The notes under the pieces: generated by a model | Seen by the model: only the letters and a program-made list of their open reading frames with translations | What the model was told of the DNA's origin: nothing | Databases searched by the model: none | Part shown: positions 11,833-22,480 of the stretch, piece after piece | How positions within the stretch are numbered: the stretch's first letter is position 1 | Layout: each line of letters starts with the position of its first letter | DNA from: Naematelia aurantialba | Taxonomy: Eukaryota; Basidiomycota; Tremellomycetes; Tremellales; Naemateliaceae | DNA: 64,000 nt | Assembly (NCBI GenBank): GCA_021527695.1 | Contig: JAKFAO010000001.1 | Location: 1,798,001-1,862,000, forward strand | Direction: 5' to 3' | Program-made: the position numbers and the translations under genes

Positions 11833-12471
11833 GGCGGTCGGCTGGCGTAGCAGATCTATACACCTTGTGCACGACGAGTACAATGGATCGAATAGAAGGT
11901 GAAGAGTCAACGAGAGTCAAGATGCAATTGCGGCTTGCATGAGATTTCGGCCGGCGCCGAGCTCGGGGCAAACAAATGCCGAGCGAGTTGCGTGACTGCT
12001 TTTCTGCGTTCGGGGGGGAGTCACCAAGTCGACGCTGCTCACCATCCAGACTTTGCCAGTACACATGTCTCCCTGCCGCAGACACAAGTCCATGGGGTCT
12101 GATACCTTGTCCTCCCGACACACGATGGGCCGACTTTCATGTTCTGTCGACCACTGCACTGACCCACTGAGCCTGATAACCACGTGGAGGGAGGCAACGC
12201 GGTGCCCCGCCTTGTCTTGGCGTTCCTAACCGTCGCTGCATAGCTTCGTCGGCATCCAGCATCGCCATGCAAGAGAACCAGTGTCTGTAATCCCAGCCTC
12301 GCACCGACGATCAACTGGCTCCTCCATTCCCATACCGCGCTATATACTCACCTACATCGTCGCCCCTCGTCTCCTTCTGCAGCACCTCTTGACCTTCGTC
12401 TTCATCTCTATCCCTGTCGACTCCCTCTCACACGACTCGCAAAGCGGTCAACCCCGGATCATTGCGACACG
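11833..12471. promoter_or_regulatory. Divergent promoter region, with TATATA at 12341-12346
   Basis: About 640 bp separates the aldolase start (-) from the LURP-one-like start (+). A TATATACTC motif at 12341, 126 bp before the plus-strand ATG, is a plausible TATA element, followed by a C/T-rich leader (12360-12430) typical of fungal promoters. No additional gene seen. Confidence 0.45.
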
Positions 12472-13190
12472 ATGGGCCTATTTACCGCCTCTGCGCCTAT
12501 ACAGCTGCACCCCGTCATCCCGCCACTGGGCATGCACCCACAGTACTGCGTCAGCGTGCCGACCACGCTCGTGCTCAAAGAGAAGGCGTTCTCGTTCAGC
12601 GGCGACGATTTCGCCGTCAAGGACAGCAACGGGGTGCCGGTGGTGCATTGCAGGGGCAAGGCGTTCTCGTTCCGGGATCGCAAAGGTATGTCTCACCCTC
12701 CATCCTCTCTCCTGGTAAGACGTCAGGCTAATGCGACAGTGATCACCGACAACAACGGCCGGCTCCTCTTCGGACTGCGAAACAAGATGATCGCGATCCA
12801 CAAGACGTTTGTCGCCGAGGACGAGCACGGCCGCGAGCTCTTCCGCGTCAGGAAACGCCTTGCGCTCGGCACCAAGATGGAAGCGACGTTCATAAACGCG
12901 TCGACGGGGCAGGAGGTGGCCCTCGAGCTCAGGGGCGACATGTGGGGCGGCTCGGCAGACTTGACGGTCGCCGGCGGGCCGGCGGTCGCGCAGATCTCGA
13001 GAAGGCTCTTCAACGCTCGTGAGATTTTTACGGACAAACAGACCGTGCGTGTCTGTCTGGCTCGAAGAGCACGGCGGCCGAGCTGACCACGCGGCAGTAC
13101 TTTGTGACTGTGGCGCCGGGTGTGGATCTGGCGCTCATCGCGGCCATCTGCATATGTTTCGACGAGGCCAAGAACGAGAACAACAACTGA
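12472..13190 (+). CDS. LURP-one-related / tubby C-terminal-like protein
   Basis: About 200 residues in three exons. The protein starts MGLFTASAPIQLHPVIPP and has the repeating beta-hairpin pattern of LURP-one-related (DUF567) proteins: LVLKEKAFSFSGDDFAVKD, VVHCRGKAFSFRDRK, ITDNNGRLLFGLRNKMIAIH, FVAEDEHGRELFRVRK, ending in ISRRLFNAREIFTDKQT, YFVTVAPGVDLALIAAICI and FDEAKN. The last part matches the hydrophobic C-terminal helix that fills the 12-strand tubby-like barrel. The final intron (about 13042-13095) is short and canonical. Function in fungi is undefined; relatives in plants are defence-linked and the fold resembles phospholipid scramblases. The short N-terminus shows no signal peptide, so a cytosolic or membrane-peripheral location is likely. 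Confidence 0.8.
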
Positions 13191-13532
13191 TAGACTGATA
13201 GCCGAGTCCGAGTTGAGAGCAGCGGCGCGTCGACGAGGCTCAGCATGCTCAGTACCCGTTCGGAAGATACCCACAGACTCATGCATGTACATGTACACTA
13301 CTACCTTGGAATCGATCTTTTATGGGAGATATGATGCTGCGATATGGTGTTACGGATGTACTCACAGGATGGACTATACAGACAGCTCGGCGCTCTATAC
13401 AGCGGAGGCTGCGTCACAAGAGGCACTGTACAACACGTCTTTGACTTTGAGATAGGGGTATACACCATTGCTATCGTCCGCGAATTTGGTGATCTTGTCC
13501 TGAGAATCTGCCTGAGAATCTGCCATCCCTCA
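13191..13532. other. Convergent intergenic gap
   Basis: About 340 bp between the 3' ends of the LURP-one-like gene (+) and the PRXL2-like gene (-). I see no gene or repeat in it. Confidence 0.5.
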
Positions 13533-15212
13533 TCACTGCGCGATCACCTTCTCACCCTCTTTCCCCGGCGGGATCGGCGTATACTCTGCCCCAATGACCT
13601 TGGCGAGCTCGTCGATATCGGTGTGGTCCGAGGGATGCTGCATGACGTGGAGGAACGAGCACGTCCCGTCTGGATCGTCAGTGATGCTGTCTGTGACTGT
13701 GTCTTCGTCTGCGTCTGCACCTCGTCTGCACCTCGTCTACACCTCGTTCACACCTTGTCTACACCTGCGCCTGCGGCTTCTCCGCATCCTTCCTGTTCAC
13801 ACCCTGGACACAGCCGCCAGTGTCAGAGACCGCGCCAAGGGAATGCTCCAGGAGATCCAAACAGAGCACCCCAAAGCATGGAAGCAGGGAAGGAAGAAGA
13901 GATAGGGAGGGCAGGGAAGATCGACGGCGGAGAGGCGAAGGGGACACTCGACGTACCCGCCTCGAAGACGGCCTCTCCGCCATTCAGGCCCTTCGGCCCC
14001 ACACTTCCCACATGCTCGATATGCCTCCCCGGCCCCACCTTCAGACTCCGCACGAGCCGCCCCCACACGCCGCCCGTATCGGCCAGATACGCTTTTTCCG
14101 GCTCGCCCTTCTTCGGTCCGGAGAGGTTGTTCTTGAACCCCAGGGCGGTGTACGCCGTCAGCGAGGGGTTGGCGTAGACTGCGTATGGGGACGACGAGGA
14201 CTCGAGGTACGCCTTGATGGGCTGGTACGACCCGCACCCGACGATGACGACTGGTGTAGCGGTGAGCGGTGAGTAAGGAGTAAGGAGCAAGGAGCAAGGA
14301 GCAAGGAGCAAGGAGCAAGGAGCAAGGAGCAAGGAGCAAGGAGCAAGGAGCAAGGAGCAAGGAGCAAGGAGCAAGGAGCAAGGAGCAAGGAGCAAGGAGC
14401 AAGGAGTACAGAGCAAGGAGCAAAGAGCTAAGAGCTGCGACGGAGCATGGCAGGAAGGCGGGCGGTCTAACTGATTCAACCCTCTCCACAGTCCACCGTC
14501 CAGTGTCCAAAGTATCCAACACGCGCCGAACAGTGTCCAATAGTGTCCAACGCCTCCACAGCCAACGTCTCACAGTGTCCATAGCGTCCACGATCAAGCA
14601 GGACTCACGCTGTGTGTTGGGCGGCAAGTTGCCAGGCGGCACCGACACGCCCAGCTTGGACACGTAGAGAAGGCAGTTGCCGCACCCTGCGAGTATGAGC
14701 TCCGCTCCCGCGTGTCATCGCTCCCGCTCCCGTCGACCCGCTCGTCACCCCGAACACAGACACAGCACGAACGCAAACACCAATACGACCACGACCCCAT
14801 CCACCGCATCCACCGCATCCCCCGCATCCACCCACCACCGCATCCACCGCATCACCGCATCCACCGCATCACCGCATCCACCGCATCACCGCATCCAGCC
14901 CCCACCCCATCCACACCCACGTTTGTACCAGCCCCGATCCGACACCACGTTGCTCTGTCCACCTCAACCACTCTACCGTGATCCCCCCCTGCCCTTATTC
15001 GAGATGGCATTCGACATCGACAGAGACAACGAGGCTCAACCCCTCGGACAAGACGACGACGACTCACAAAAATGCCTGATAAACACCACCACCGTACGCT
15101 GGCCATTGCACACCGCGCGCAACGTCGTCGTCCTCCCGTGTACATCTTGGATCTCGCTGTCCAACGCCGCTGCAATCTGTTCTTGCGCCGGTATCGCTTC
15201 TGCTTCAGGCAT
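13533..15212 (-). CDS. PRXL2/AAED1-type thioredoxin-fold peroxiredoxin-like protein
   Basis: Starts at 15212 (MPEAEAIPAQEQIAAALDSE). The first intron falls inside the active-site region: exon 1 ends VVVFIRHF and exon 2 supplies WCGNCLLYVSKLGVSVPP, so the spliced protein has FIRHFWCGNC with a CxxC redox motif. After a repeat-filled second intron come LVIVGCGSYQPIKAYLES, PYAVYANPSLTAYTALGF, GGEAVFEAG and a last exon with CSFLHVMQHPSDHTDIDEL before TGA (13533-13535). This order matches fungal AhpC/TSA-like AAED1/PRXL2 proteins, thought to be redox-active, cytosolic, thiol-dependent antioxidant or signalling proteins. The substrate is not known. About 230 residues. Two of its introns carry tandem repeats. 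Confidence 0.8.
14273..14432 (-). repeat. Heptamer minisatellite (CCTTGCT sense) in a PRXL2-like intron
   Basis: About 18-20 copies of AGCAAGG on the plus strand, read CCTTGCT in the transcript, nearly perfect from 14285 to 14406 with diverged edges. The array lies in the intron joining PPNTQ to VIVGCG. Confidence 0.92.
14796..14900 (-). repeat. GCATCCACC-type 9/15-bp tandem repeat in intron 1 of the PRXL2-like gene
   Basis: Imperfect units GCATCCACC and GCATCACC alternate for about 100 bp inside the first intron (about 14698-15071), which interrupts the active-site coding region. Confidence 0.8.
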
Positions 15213-15591
15213 GCTGTATCGCTGATCGACGAGTCTGTAATGCCCGACACCACTTGTAGACTAGTCGGGTAGCAATTTAACACTGAAAAGACGCCTAGCT
15301 AACGCGACACCGAAGAGCAAGCACAAAGGACCATGGCGCAGTGTCTCGAATCATGCCATCGGTCGTGTCATCGTGCCATCGCCACTGACAAAACCATCTT
15401 TCAACCACCACGTTCTACTAAACAACGATTGCATGTATCCTATCGTGCAATGTATCATCACGCGCATTATCAAACAAGAGAACGAGACGAAGCGTGTCTA
15501 CAGAGAATGGGTCGGAGCAGAAAAGAAATATCTAGCCTATACACAACATACTAAAGGGCATACTTGAAGGGCGATTGGCACCGCCGACCGA
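15213..15591. promoter_or_regulatory. Promoter region of the PRXL2-like gene
   Basis: About 380 bp between the PRXL2-like start codon and the stop of the perilipin-like gene, both on the minus strand. Relatively AT-rich at 15400-15560; no gene supported. Confidence 0.4.
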
Positions 15592-16757
15592 TCACTGACC
15601 GTTGACCTGGTCAACCGCCTTGCTGGTCTCCTCTTCTGCCTTCTTCTACATGTTTCATCAGCTTTGATTTCTGCTTCAGTTCAGTGGACATGCCTTGGCA
15701 CCAATGACGTAGGTGTAGATTTCGTCAACGACTGGCTTGACCTGGTCCTGACCTCATCAGCCTCAAGGAGGGGTATGCACGCAGTAAACGTACAATGACA
15801 TAGGCCCCAAGCTTGTTGGACTTTTCCTGCACCGTGCCCTCCTTGGCAAAGACAATCCCCTTGAGATCACCAGCCAAGGTGCCAGCTTTCTGCTACCGTG
15901 TCAGCAGGGTCGACGTGCACGTGTGTGGACTTGCGTGGAGGAGAGCAGTCGGGATGGCCTTGCCCTGCTCGGAGAGCTGCTTGAGCTGCTCGATCAGAGC
16001 ATGTGAGAGTTCCTGCGAAGACTGGATCGTAGCGTGGGCGCGAGCACCGAGAGCAGAGTTGATCTCGGAAGTCTTGACTAGCACGTCGTGGAGGACTGGC
16101 TGAGCTTGCTGCAGGAGCGGAAGCACGCGCTGAGGAGGCGTCAGTCAAGTTCAGTCCCGACAAGTATTAAGACGCACCGCATCATAGATGCCTTTGGCCT
16201 GCTTGACGACCACAAGGTCCCCGGTAGGAGTCTTGAAGGGGTCTGCACGAGTCAGTCTTTGTCTATAGGAGGTTATGGTACTTACACGGGAAAGTCGCCT
16301 CGGCGCGGTCGAAGGTGGCAACGGCCAATCCGTCGACAGACTGGAGGACCGGCTTGCCGCGAGCGAGGACGGGGCTGGCAATCTCGTACGACTCTGCCCA
16401 GCGTCAGCTATGCATGCATGACTGCTGGTGGTGCTCACTGGAGGCGACTCCGACTGCGGTCTGGTAAAGAGACGCTGTCAGAGGAAACGAGTTGACGAGG
16501 CCACTGTGATTGTCAGTCTGTGGCGAGCAGAGGCGAGTGGGCAACTGACTGGGCATATGTCACAGTGTCGTGCACGACAGGGACGCCATCAAGTCGGGAG
16601 ACGATCTTGAAGCCTTTCAAGCATCAGCAATCGCGTCCACCGTCGCAGCAGGGTCCACAGGCAGCTGTTGCTTCCTTCCCTTGTGCCTGATCTGAGCCTC
16701 AGGAGAATGCTCACTAGGGACATCGCCGTTGGGAGCAGTAGAAGTCTCGGTCGCCAT
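15592..16757 (-). CDS. Perilipin-like lipid-droplet protein
   Basis: Starts at 16757 (MATETSTAPNGDVPSEHSPE), in at least eight small exons. The central part matches the fungal perilipin/CAP20 (MPL1) type: VPVVHDTVTYAQ, SLVNSFPLTASLYQTAVGVA, SESYEIASPVLARGKPVLQS, VDGLAVATFDRAEATFP, then FKTPTGDLV. It continues with VLPLLQQAQPVLHDVLVKTS, an amphipathic helical stretch, and ends in a Lys/Glu-rich tail, KKAEEETSKAVDQVNGQ, before TGA (15592-15594). Such proteins coat lipid droplets and guard triacylglycerol from lipolysis. About 270 residues. The last intron appears to use a GC donor (AAG|GCATGT). The 1.75-kb upstream region is unusually long. Family assignment rests on remembered similarity and helix pattern, so moderate confidence. 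Confidence 0.68.
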
Positions 16758-18506
16758 GGTGGGCGAGGAAGATGTGTGTTGAGTGAGGTAGAAGTTGTTC
16801 GAGTGAGGGATGAAAAGCTGCGATCGTGCTGTCAGCAAAATCCAGGGGAGACCATGGTGAGCGCTCAGGAAAGAAACGTCATCAAAGGATGCCCGAACCT
16901 AATTTAGATGAAAGGACGCTGTGGTGTTCGAGGTGGGATCCTAGCAATGACTTGTTGAGAGTGGATGGTAGAATGGGATGGTGGTGGAGAGTAACGTGTA
17001 AAGGCTGGAGGTGTGCGTGTCAAGACGACTCTCGGCGGCGAAGAGAGGGTGGGAAAGAAGAGGCCACCGCGGTCAAGAGCAGCTCGTCGCACTACCACCT
17101 TTTCAAGCAACGTGGCGCAGTGACGACAAAGTGTGCTAGACGTGCGTGTCGAGGCAGACGTGTGGGGACGCGGAGGCGAGTGAATCAATAGCCAAGGATG
17201 GAAGGAGAGGAAGGGAACAAGCGAGGAGAACGCGACGCCAGTAGCCGCGCAATCAAACACCACTCGCGCCGTTCCTCGCACTTGTTTCGAGCCCAACGAG
17301 CACACGGGAGGGGGACACGCACCTGGTGATGGGTGACGACGAGATTCCAAGTGCGCAGCTGCTTCGGATGTGGAATTTGGTGGTGTGAGTAGAAGATGTA
17401 AAGAAGACGGAGAGAAAGACGGACAGAGGAGAAGAGGAGAGTTTGAAGGGGATCGAGATCCGGAGGCAATCGCACGAGGCGGAGAGGGAGGGCAAGTCTT
17501 GGTTTCTTTCTTTCTTTCTTTCTTTCCTTCTTTTCCTTCCCTCGCCTCTTTCTTTCTTTTGGAACGAGACGACGGCGTGGCAGTGCACGTTACTCGGGAC
17601 CGCCTGCGTTCCCGCGCACGCACCGTGTACAGATCTCGTGCACCAGAGACAGATGACGGCACGCTGGGCCGCAGTAGCTACTACTAGTAGGAATCACCGT
17701 GCACAGACCGCCGCCGAGCGTCGGGTGAAGCCGGTGAGCGCCAACCTTGCGGCGGCGCTCGTAAGCTCGACGACGAGTGCACAGCAGGCAACGACACGTC
17801 CTCGTCCGACTACAGTTTGTCCTGGTCTGTCCTGGTGCATGTTCGTTTGGGACGCAGCACGGAAGAGAGGAATCGAAATCTCTTGCTTTGTCCACAAGAA
17901 CAAGGTTTTCCTGGGTCAAAACAAAGCTGTCGTTCCCGCTGCTTGGTGCCTGCTGCTGAAGACGTGAAGGCTCGGATTCGAAGGGAGAGCTGAGGGCTGG
18001 GCCACATGACGTACGACGTCGCAGTGATCCAGGGGTATCATGTCCTTATCGCACGTTGCCGCTCCGTGCCCTGGCTCACACCACTGTCCTCCCGCCCATT
18101 TCTGGTCGAAGCCCAGACCTGGACGATTGTAGGGCATGCTCTGCGTACTCGGGTCCTCCCAGAATAAGGTTCGAACAGAGCGAGGGAAGAGCGCAGGGTA
18201 GCATTCCAGCGTAGTAGTAGTCGTCTCGACAGTGGCATGTGGCAGGCACTCTTGCCTGCAAACAGGAATGCATGACTAACGTGATCCGGGGAGAAAGTAT
18301 GTAATTAGCAGTAATAAAAGTGTGAGAGAAGGTATCGCATCTCGAGCTCTAAGTAGCCGAGGCCTCGTCTAAAAACACATGTTGCCATGCATACACTCGT
18401 TCTCGTCTTCGTCCTCGTCCTCGCTGCCTTCCCACCCGCTTACCGCAACGACGCCTATCTGTCCAATCCGCTCAAGCCAAAGCTAGCCAGAACACTGGGA
18501 ACGCAT
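16758..18506. promoter_or_regulatory. Long upstream region of the perilipin-like gene, with a CT-rich tract
   Basis: About 1.75 kb lies between the perilipin-like start and the PHO84-like stop; both genes are on the minus strand. A TTTC/TTCC pyrimidine tract runs from about 17501 to 17562. A 252-codon minus-strand frame (16904-17662) is Pro/Ser/Arg low complexity without a domain, so I read the stretch as promoter and possibly a long 5' leader rather than as a gene. Confidence 0.5.
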
Positions 18507-20696
18507 TTAGACCTGGTTCGAATGGTCGTCGCCGATTGCTTTCGACGAGCTGGCGGGGATGTTGGAGTCGCGGACGAAGTGGTCTTGGTCCTCGAACGAC
18601 AGGTCCTCGAGCGTAAGGTTCTTGGTCTCGGGGAGGAGCAGCGTCGAGAAGACACCGGTAAGCTGAGGTAGTTAGCACGTGTACGAGACACGAAAAGGCA
18701 TGGTAAGAACGAGTTGTGGATTGGAAATTGCAAGGAATCATAGCAGGCCAACTCACCATGAAGAACGCAAAGAGCTCGAGAATGTGCTTGAGGAACTTGT
18801 TCTTGCCGCCAATGTTGATGAGGCGGGAGAAGCCGACTTGGGCGACGATGGCACCGAGCTTGCCGGATGCGGCCGAGATACCGTGGGCGGTTGAGCGGTA
18901 TCGGGTAGGGAAGACCTCGCCGGGGATGACCTGGCGATGTTAGCTTGATCGAACGGAGACGGGGAAAGTCAGAAAAAAAAGGAGGGGGGGGGGGGAAACT
19001 CGGCTGGGAAGGAGAGAAGAAGGTAGGGGAGGGCATGGAGGACAGGGTATGGGAAGAGAAGACATGGGGAGATGGGACTCACAAAGGTCGTGGTGTTGGG
19101 GCCAAAGTTCTGGAAGAAGTTTGCCATGCAGTAGAAGAAGACGAACGCCTTCTTTCCGCTGCTGGTAGACTGGAGCTTGTCGTAGCCGAAGCCCATGATG
19201 CAGAAGATGATGGTGAGGATGACGAAGCCCATGAGCTGGATGGGCTTTCGGCCCCACGAGTCGATGAGGAAGAAGGAGAAGTAGTAGCCTGGGAGAAGAC
19301 CGCCGACGGCGAAGACGATGTTGCCGACGGCGACGTTTTTGAGCGTGATGAACGCGTTTTGCTGGGTGGTGTTGGTCTTGCTGCTGGCAGTGCCGAAGCC
19401 GATGGTGGTGAGGATGGTGGACGAGTTGAGACCGAGGCCGTAGAATGCAATGTCGAGCGCGAACCACGACCAAGCCGTGCCGATGAGAATCTTGCCGTTT
19501 CGCCACTGGCCAAAGTGGTGCCAGAAGTCCTTCCAGGTGCCCTTTGGCAGGTCGGCGCGCTCGTTGTTGTGGATAGGGTCGACCACGTACGTCCCGGTAG
19601 TGAGGTATGTGTCGACATCCTGCGACGCCTGCTTGATGTTGCGCTCAACGTCCATGGTGTATCGGGGCGTCTCGGGGATCGTCAGGCGGAAGTAGAGCGC
19701 GATAGCACCCGGCACACAGCCGAGACCAATGATCAGGCGCCAGCACTGGTCGACAGACTGCCAGGCGGTAATCGGCTGGGACTCGATCTGGGACTTGAAG
19801 GCAGAAACGACGACGACCGACACGATCGCAGACGAAAAGTTGCCCCAGCCCTGCGACGAGAACACGGCAGTCATCATGCGGCCTCGAATTCGGCGAGCAG
19901 CGAATTCAGACGTGATGACGGCGGACAGCGGGTAGTCGCCGCCGATACCCATACCCATGATGAATCGCCACATGATAAGCACACCGTAGATGGAGATGCC
20001 GGGCGCGTGGCCAGCGACCGCCTGTCCCAAGGTTCCGACAATGATGATCATCTGCATTCCTCGTCAGCACCGAACCAACCCATCTCTCTCTCTCGGGTGT
20101 CTCGAGTGTCTCGCCGGGTGGATTCGTCTGGCCGCAACTCACAAGCTCAACACCGTACATCCGCTTGCGACCGACACGGTCCGCCAGCCAACCGAACAAG
20201 AGCTGCCCGAAGAATGTGCCGATAGAGTGCGCGACCTTGATACCCAAGTCCTGGTTGGTCGTGTTCGCGCGCGTGTCCTCGGCGTGGTACACGTATCCGA
20301 TCATGGTTGCCGCGATGGAGATGGAGAAAATGTCGTATGCATCAGTGAAGAAGCCGACGCCTGGAGAGTGTTAGTGTGCTGTGCATCGTCCTCGTTCAAA
20401 GGTAGCGAGGGAAACCCGCGATATCAGGCGTAACGAACCCGCTTCGCGGTCGAGGCGCAGATGAAGGATGAGGACCGTGATTCAAGTGGAGCATGGGTGT
20501 GATGTGAGGGCAGCGGGGAGAGAAGCAGGCGTGGGACGTGAAAATCAGACGCACCAGCGACAACACAAGCCTTGGCGTGGAAGAAGGAGAACTTGGCCTC
20601 GTCGATCTCGGCGAGCGCGGCCTTTCGGCGCTCCGAAGCAGAGATAGCGACCGCCACGTTGCCGCCGTCTCCTGCCTTTTCAGTCTCCAAGGACAT
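18507..20696 (-). CDS. PHO84-like inorganic phosphate:H+ symporter (MFS)
   Basis: Imports inorganic phosphate with protons across the plasma membrane. Start at 20696 ([17 protein letters not shown]). The TM1 exon has [13 protein letters not shown] sequence (about 20355), then [20 protein letters not shown] (MFS motif A), and the PHS-family signature [19 protein letters not shown] (about 19925-19960). Next come [37 protein letters not shown] with IPETPRY before the central loop, and [11 protein letters not shown] starting the second half. The C-terminal part has [53 protein letters not shown] and an acidic tail before TAA (18507-18509). About 560 residues, five or so introns. Phosphate starvation control is expected for this family. 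One CACGTG lies at 21457, about 760 bp upstream. Confidence 0.93.
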
Positions 20697-21180
20697 TTTG
20701 GGTGTATATCCGTAATCGGCGCGGTCGAGCTTCGAGGGAGTCAAAGAAGACGCAAGGATGACAAGTGGGGAGATGGGAAGAACGAGTCTGTCTCTGTGAT
20801 CGAGGGATCAAGAGAGCGCAAGTTCCAAGTGATGCTTCTGGGAATACAGTTGAGGACGGGCGAGCCGAGGCGGAGCGCTTAAGTAGTTTGGAGGTGGAGA
20901 GGGAAATTTTTGCTGCAACCTGCGCCGTGGTGGTGCCGTGTTGGGTGCCGTGTGGTCCTGTCTCGTGTGCCCTGGTCGGAGCACATATCTGCATCCACAC
21001 ACGTTCTTGCTTTTCCTCTCCAATAGCTGTCTCGCCCGCCACGCGCGGCGTGTGGGGCTAGGAGTCGAAAGTCAAACCCAAGCAGGCGAGGACGGGAGAG
21101 GTAGGAGCCAGAGCCGGGACCGGAAGAGGCGAACCTGCCTGCAAACATCGAGCACTAGACCCAGAAGAGAGGAGCCAGGG

Positions 21181-21223
21181 CAGAGACGCAGAGACGCAGC
21201 GACGCAGCGACGCCGCGACGCCA
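21181..21223. repeat. GACGCAGC/GACGCCGC short tandem repeat
   Basis: Five imperfect 8-bp units (GACGCAGA, GACGCAGC, GACGCCGC) lie about 500 bp upstream of the PHO84-like start codon. Confidence 0.75.
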
Positions 21224-21456
21224 AGAAAACCAGGCTGCTTACACAGACCACCACGTCCAAAAACGATCAACACTAGTCATTCGTCGATCAGAACGCACGT
21301 TCGTAGCGTCCCGGTCAAATGAGCCTTTTCTCGCCACCACTGGCCATTCTGGACCCTGAGCCCCGGGTTTGGGAAGTGCCAAGGCACACGAGGAGAGGCC
21401 GGGGATTAAGCAGCGTGTGCCTGAGCAGCCAGGGGGGGCAGTCTCACCCTCGGACA

Positions 21457-21462
21457 CACGTG
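21457..21462. promoter_or_regulatory. CACGTG E-box upstream of the PHO84-like gene
   Basis: CACGTG is the core site of Pho4-type bHLH regulators, which activate PHO84 in several fungi. It sits about 760 bp upstream of the start, farther than usual, and a single hexamer can occur by chance in GC-rich DNA. Candidate only. Confidence 0.25.
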
Positions 21463-22168
21463 GCGGACCGCCAGCACGCAGCGGGTTTGCAGGACATGCA
21501 AGCACCGGCCGCCGAACGAAGTATACCGCGACCAAGGGCACCGGGCTTTGTTCTTGTCGTGAGGTCTGCTTTCTCCGTCCCTAGCTGGCGACCAGGCTGT
21601 GGACAACAACCACAAGGGCAAGAGCAGCAAAAGGTGCGGAGACAAGCTCACGGCCGGTGCCGCTGATTGCCGACGGACGCAACACCGAAAAGTCAAGCAC
21701 GTTCCTCGCTCGTTCTGTCGTCCCTGATCTGCGTTGTTTAAAGAGTTGCTGCAACGGGGAGGTCACAGCAGGAATTCTCATCCCGTCTTCCGGACCATGG
21801 ACGCAAGCACCCGGATCCACCCCTCGCGTTCGGAAACTGCGAGGAAGGAAATATGCCGAAGCGCGCTAGGCGCCAACGTCCGAAAAAGACAGCTGGAACG
21901 ACCGGACGCAGCTCTTCTAGTGGGACATGTGGGACTGGTGGGGCTATGGGGGCTGGTGAGACTTGCGGGACTGGGACGGGTGGACTCGCGTACACTCGTG
22001 GCGTTGTATCGCCGCCACTTGTTCGCATTGGGTCAACGTGAACTGTGTAGAACTGTGCCGTAGCACACTAATAGATCCACAGCGCTAGTGGCAATTGCGA
22101 CCATGTCGGATTATGCAATAGTGCTCGAATTGTGGAGTGGGTCTGATCGTTAGGCGCACGCAATGAAA

Positions 22169-22242
22169 GTAAGAGTCGGGAAGGACTTCTGCCATGAAGG
22201 AAAAAAAAGGGAGGGGTGGCAGAAGTCCTTGCCGTAAGAGTC
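22169..22242. mobile_element. Miniature inverted-repeat element with 9-bp direct repeats
   Basis: GTAAGAGTC at 22169-22177 is repeated exactly at 22234-22242. Between them the 56-bp segment 22178-22233 has terminal inverted repeats of 17 bp with one mismatch (GGGAAGGACTTCTGCCA at the left, its complement at the right) around a purine-rich 22-bp centre. Inverted repeats bounded directly by a 9-bp duplication resemble a tiny MITE, most like the Mutator type by duplication length. No coding capacity. It could also encode a short hairpin RNA. Confidence 0.6.
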
Positions 22243-22480
22243 AACCTGTTTCTATGCACAAGCAATATGGACGTGGCATTCGTGACAGGTCATCATCGTG
22301 TCTCAACTCCACACACTACAACAGATTAACGTGTTTGAAAGGATACGGCACTACAACACGACACGTGGAGACGTGGAGATAATTATCTTCGGAAACTGGA
22401 TTCGACAACAGACGACAATAGACGAGAAACCCAAAAGAGTCCGGAATCCTACGAGGCTGATGGTGTTCCAAGTGGAGGTT

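Larger units (their letters stand above)
20697..22480. promoter_or_regulatory. PHO84-like promoter region and 3' flank of the Rho GEF gene
   Basis: About 1.8 kb without a supportable gene. It contains a GACGCAGC-type short tandem repeat (21181-21223), CACGTG motifs at 21457-21462 and 22362-22367, and a 56-bp inverted-repeat element with flanking direct repeats (22169-22242). Open frames here are short and low complexity. Confidence 0.5.

Noticed and set aside
14273..14900. Regularly repeated sequence that could suggest a CRISPR-like array
   Set aside because: Units are 7-9 bp without spacers and lie inside eukaryotic introns.
16904..17662. 252-codon minus-strand open frame
   Set aside because: Pro/Ser/Arg low complexity across a pyrimidine-rich promoter stretch, no intron-exon signals or recognisable motif.
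18150..18190. GGTTCGAAC resembling a tRNA B box
   Set aside because: No matching acceptor or anticodon arms, and no A box at the proper distance on either strand.
18945..20225. 426-codon plus-strand open frame
   Set aside because: It is antisense to the well-supported PHO84-like exons; its composition is the complement of membrane-helix coding sequence and it has no domain.
20697..20744. N-terminal extension of the PHO84-like protein to 20744
   Set aside because: That extension would begin at TTG; the first ATG in frame is at 20696 and fits the family.
22181..22230. Stem-loop as a rho-independent terminator
   Set aside because: The genome is eukaryotic; coincidence of arms with a 9-bp direct repeat fits a small insertion better.
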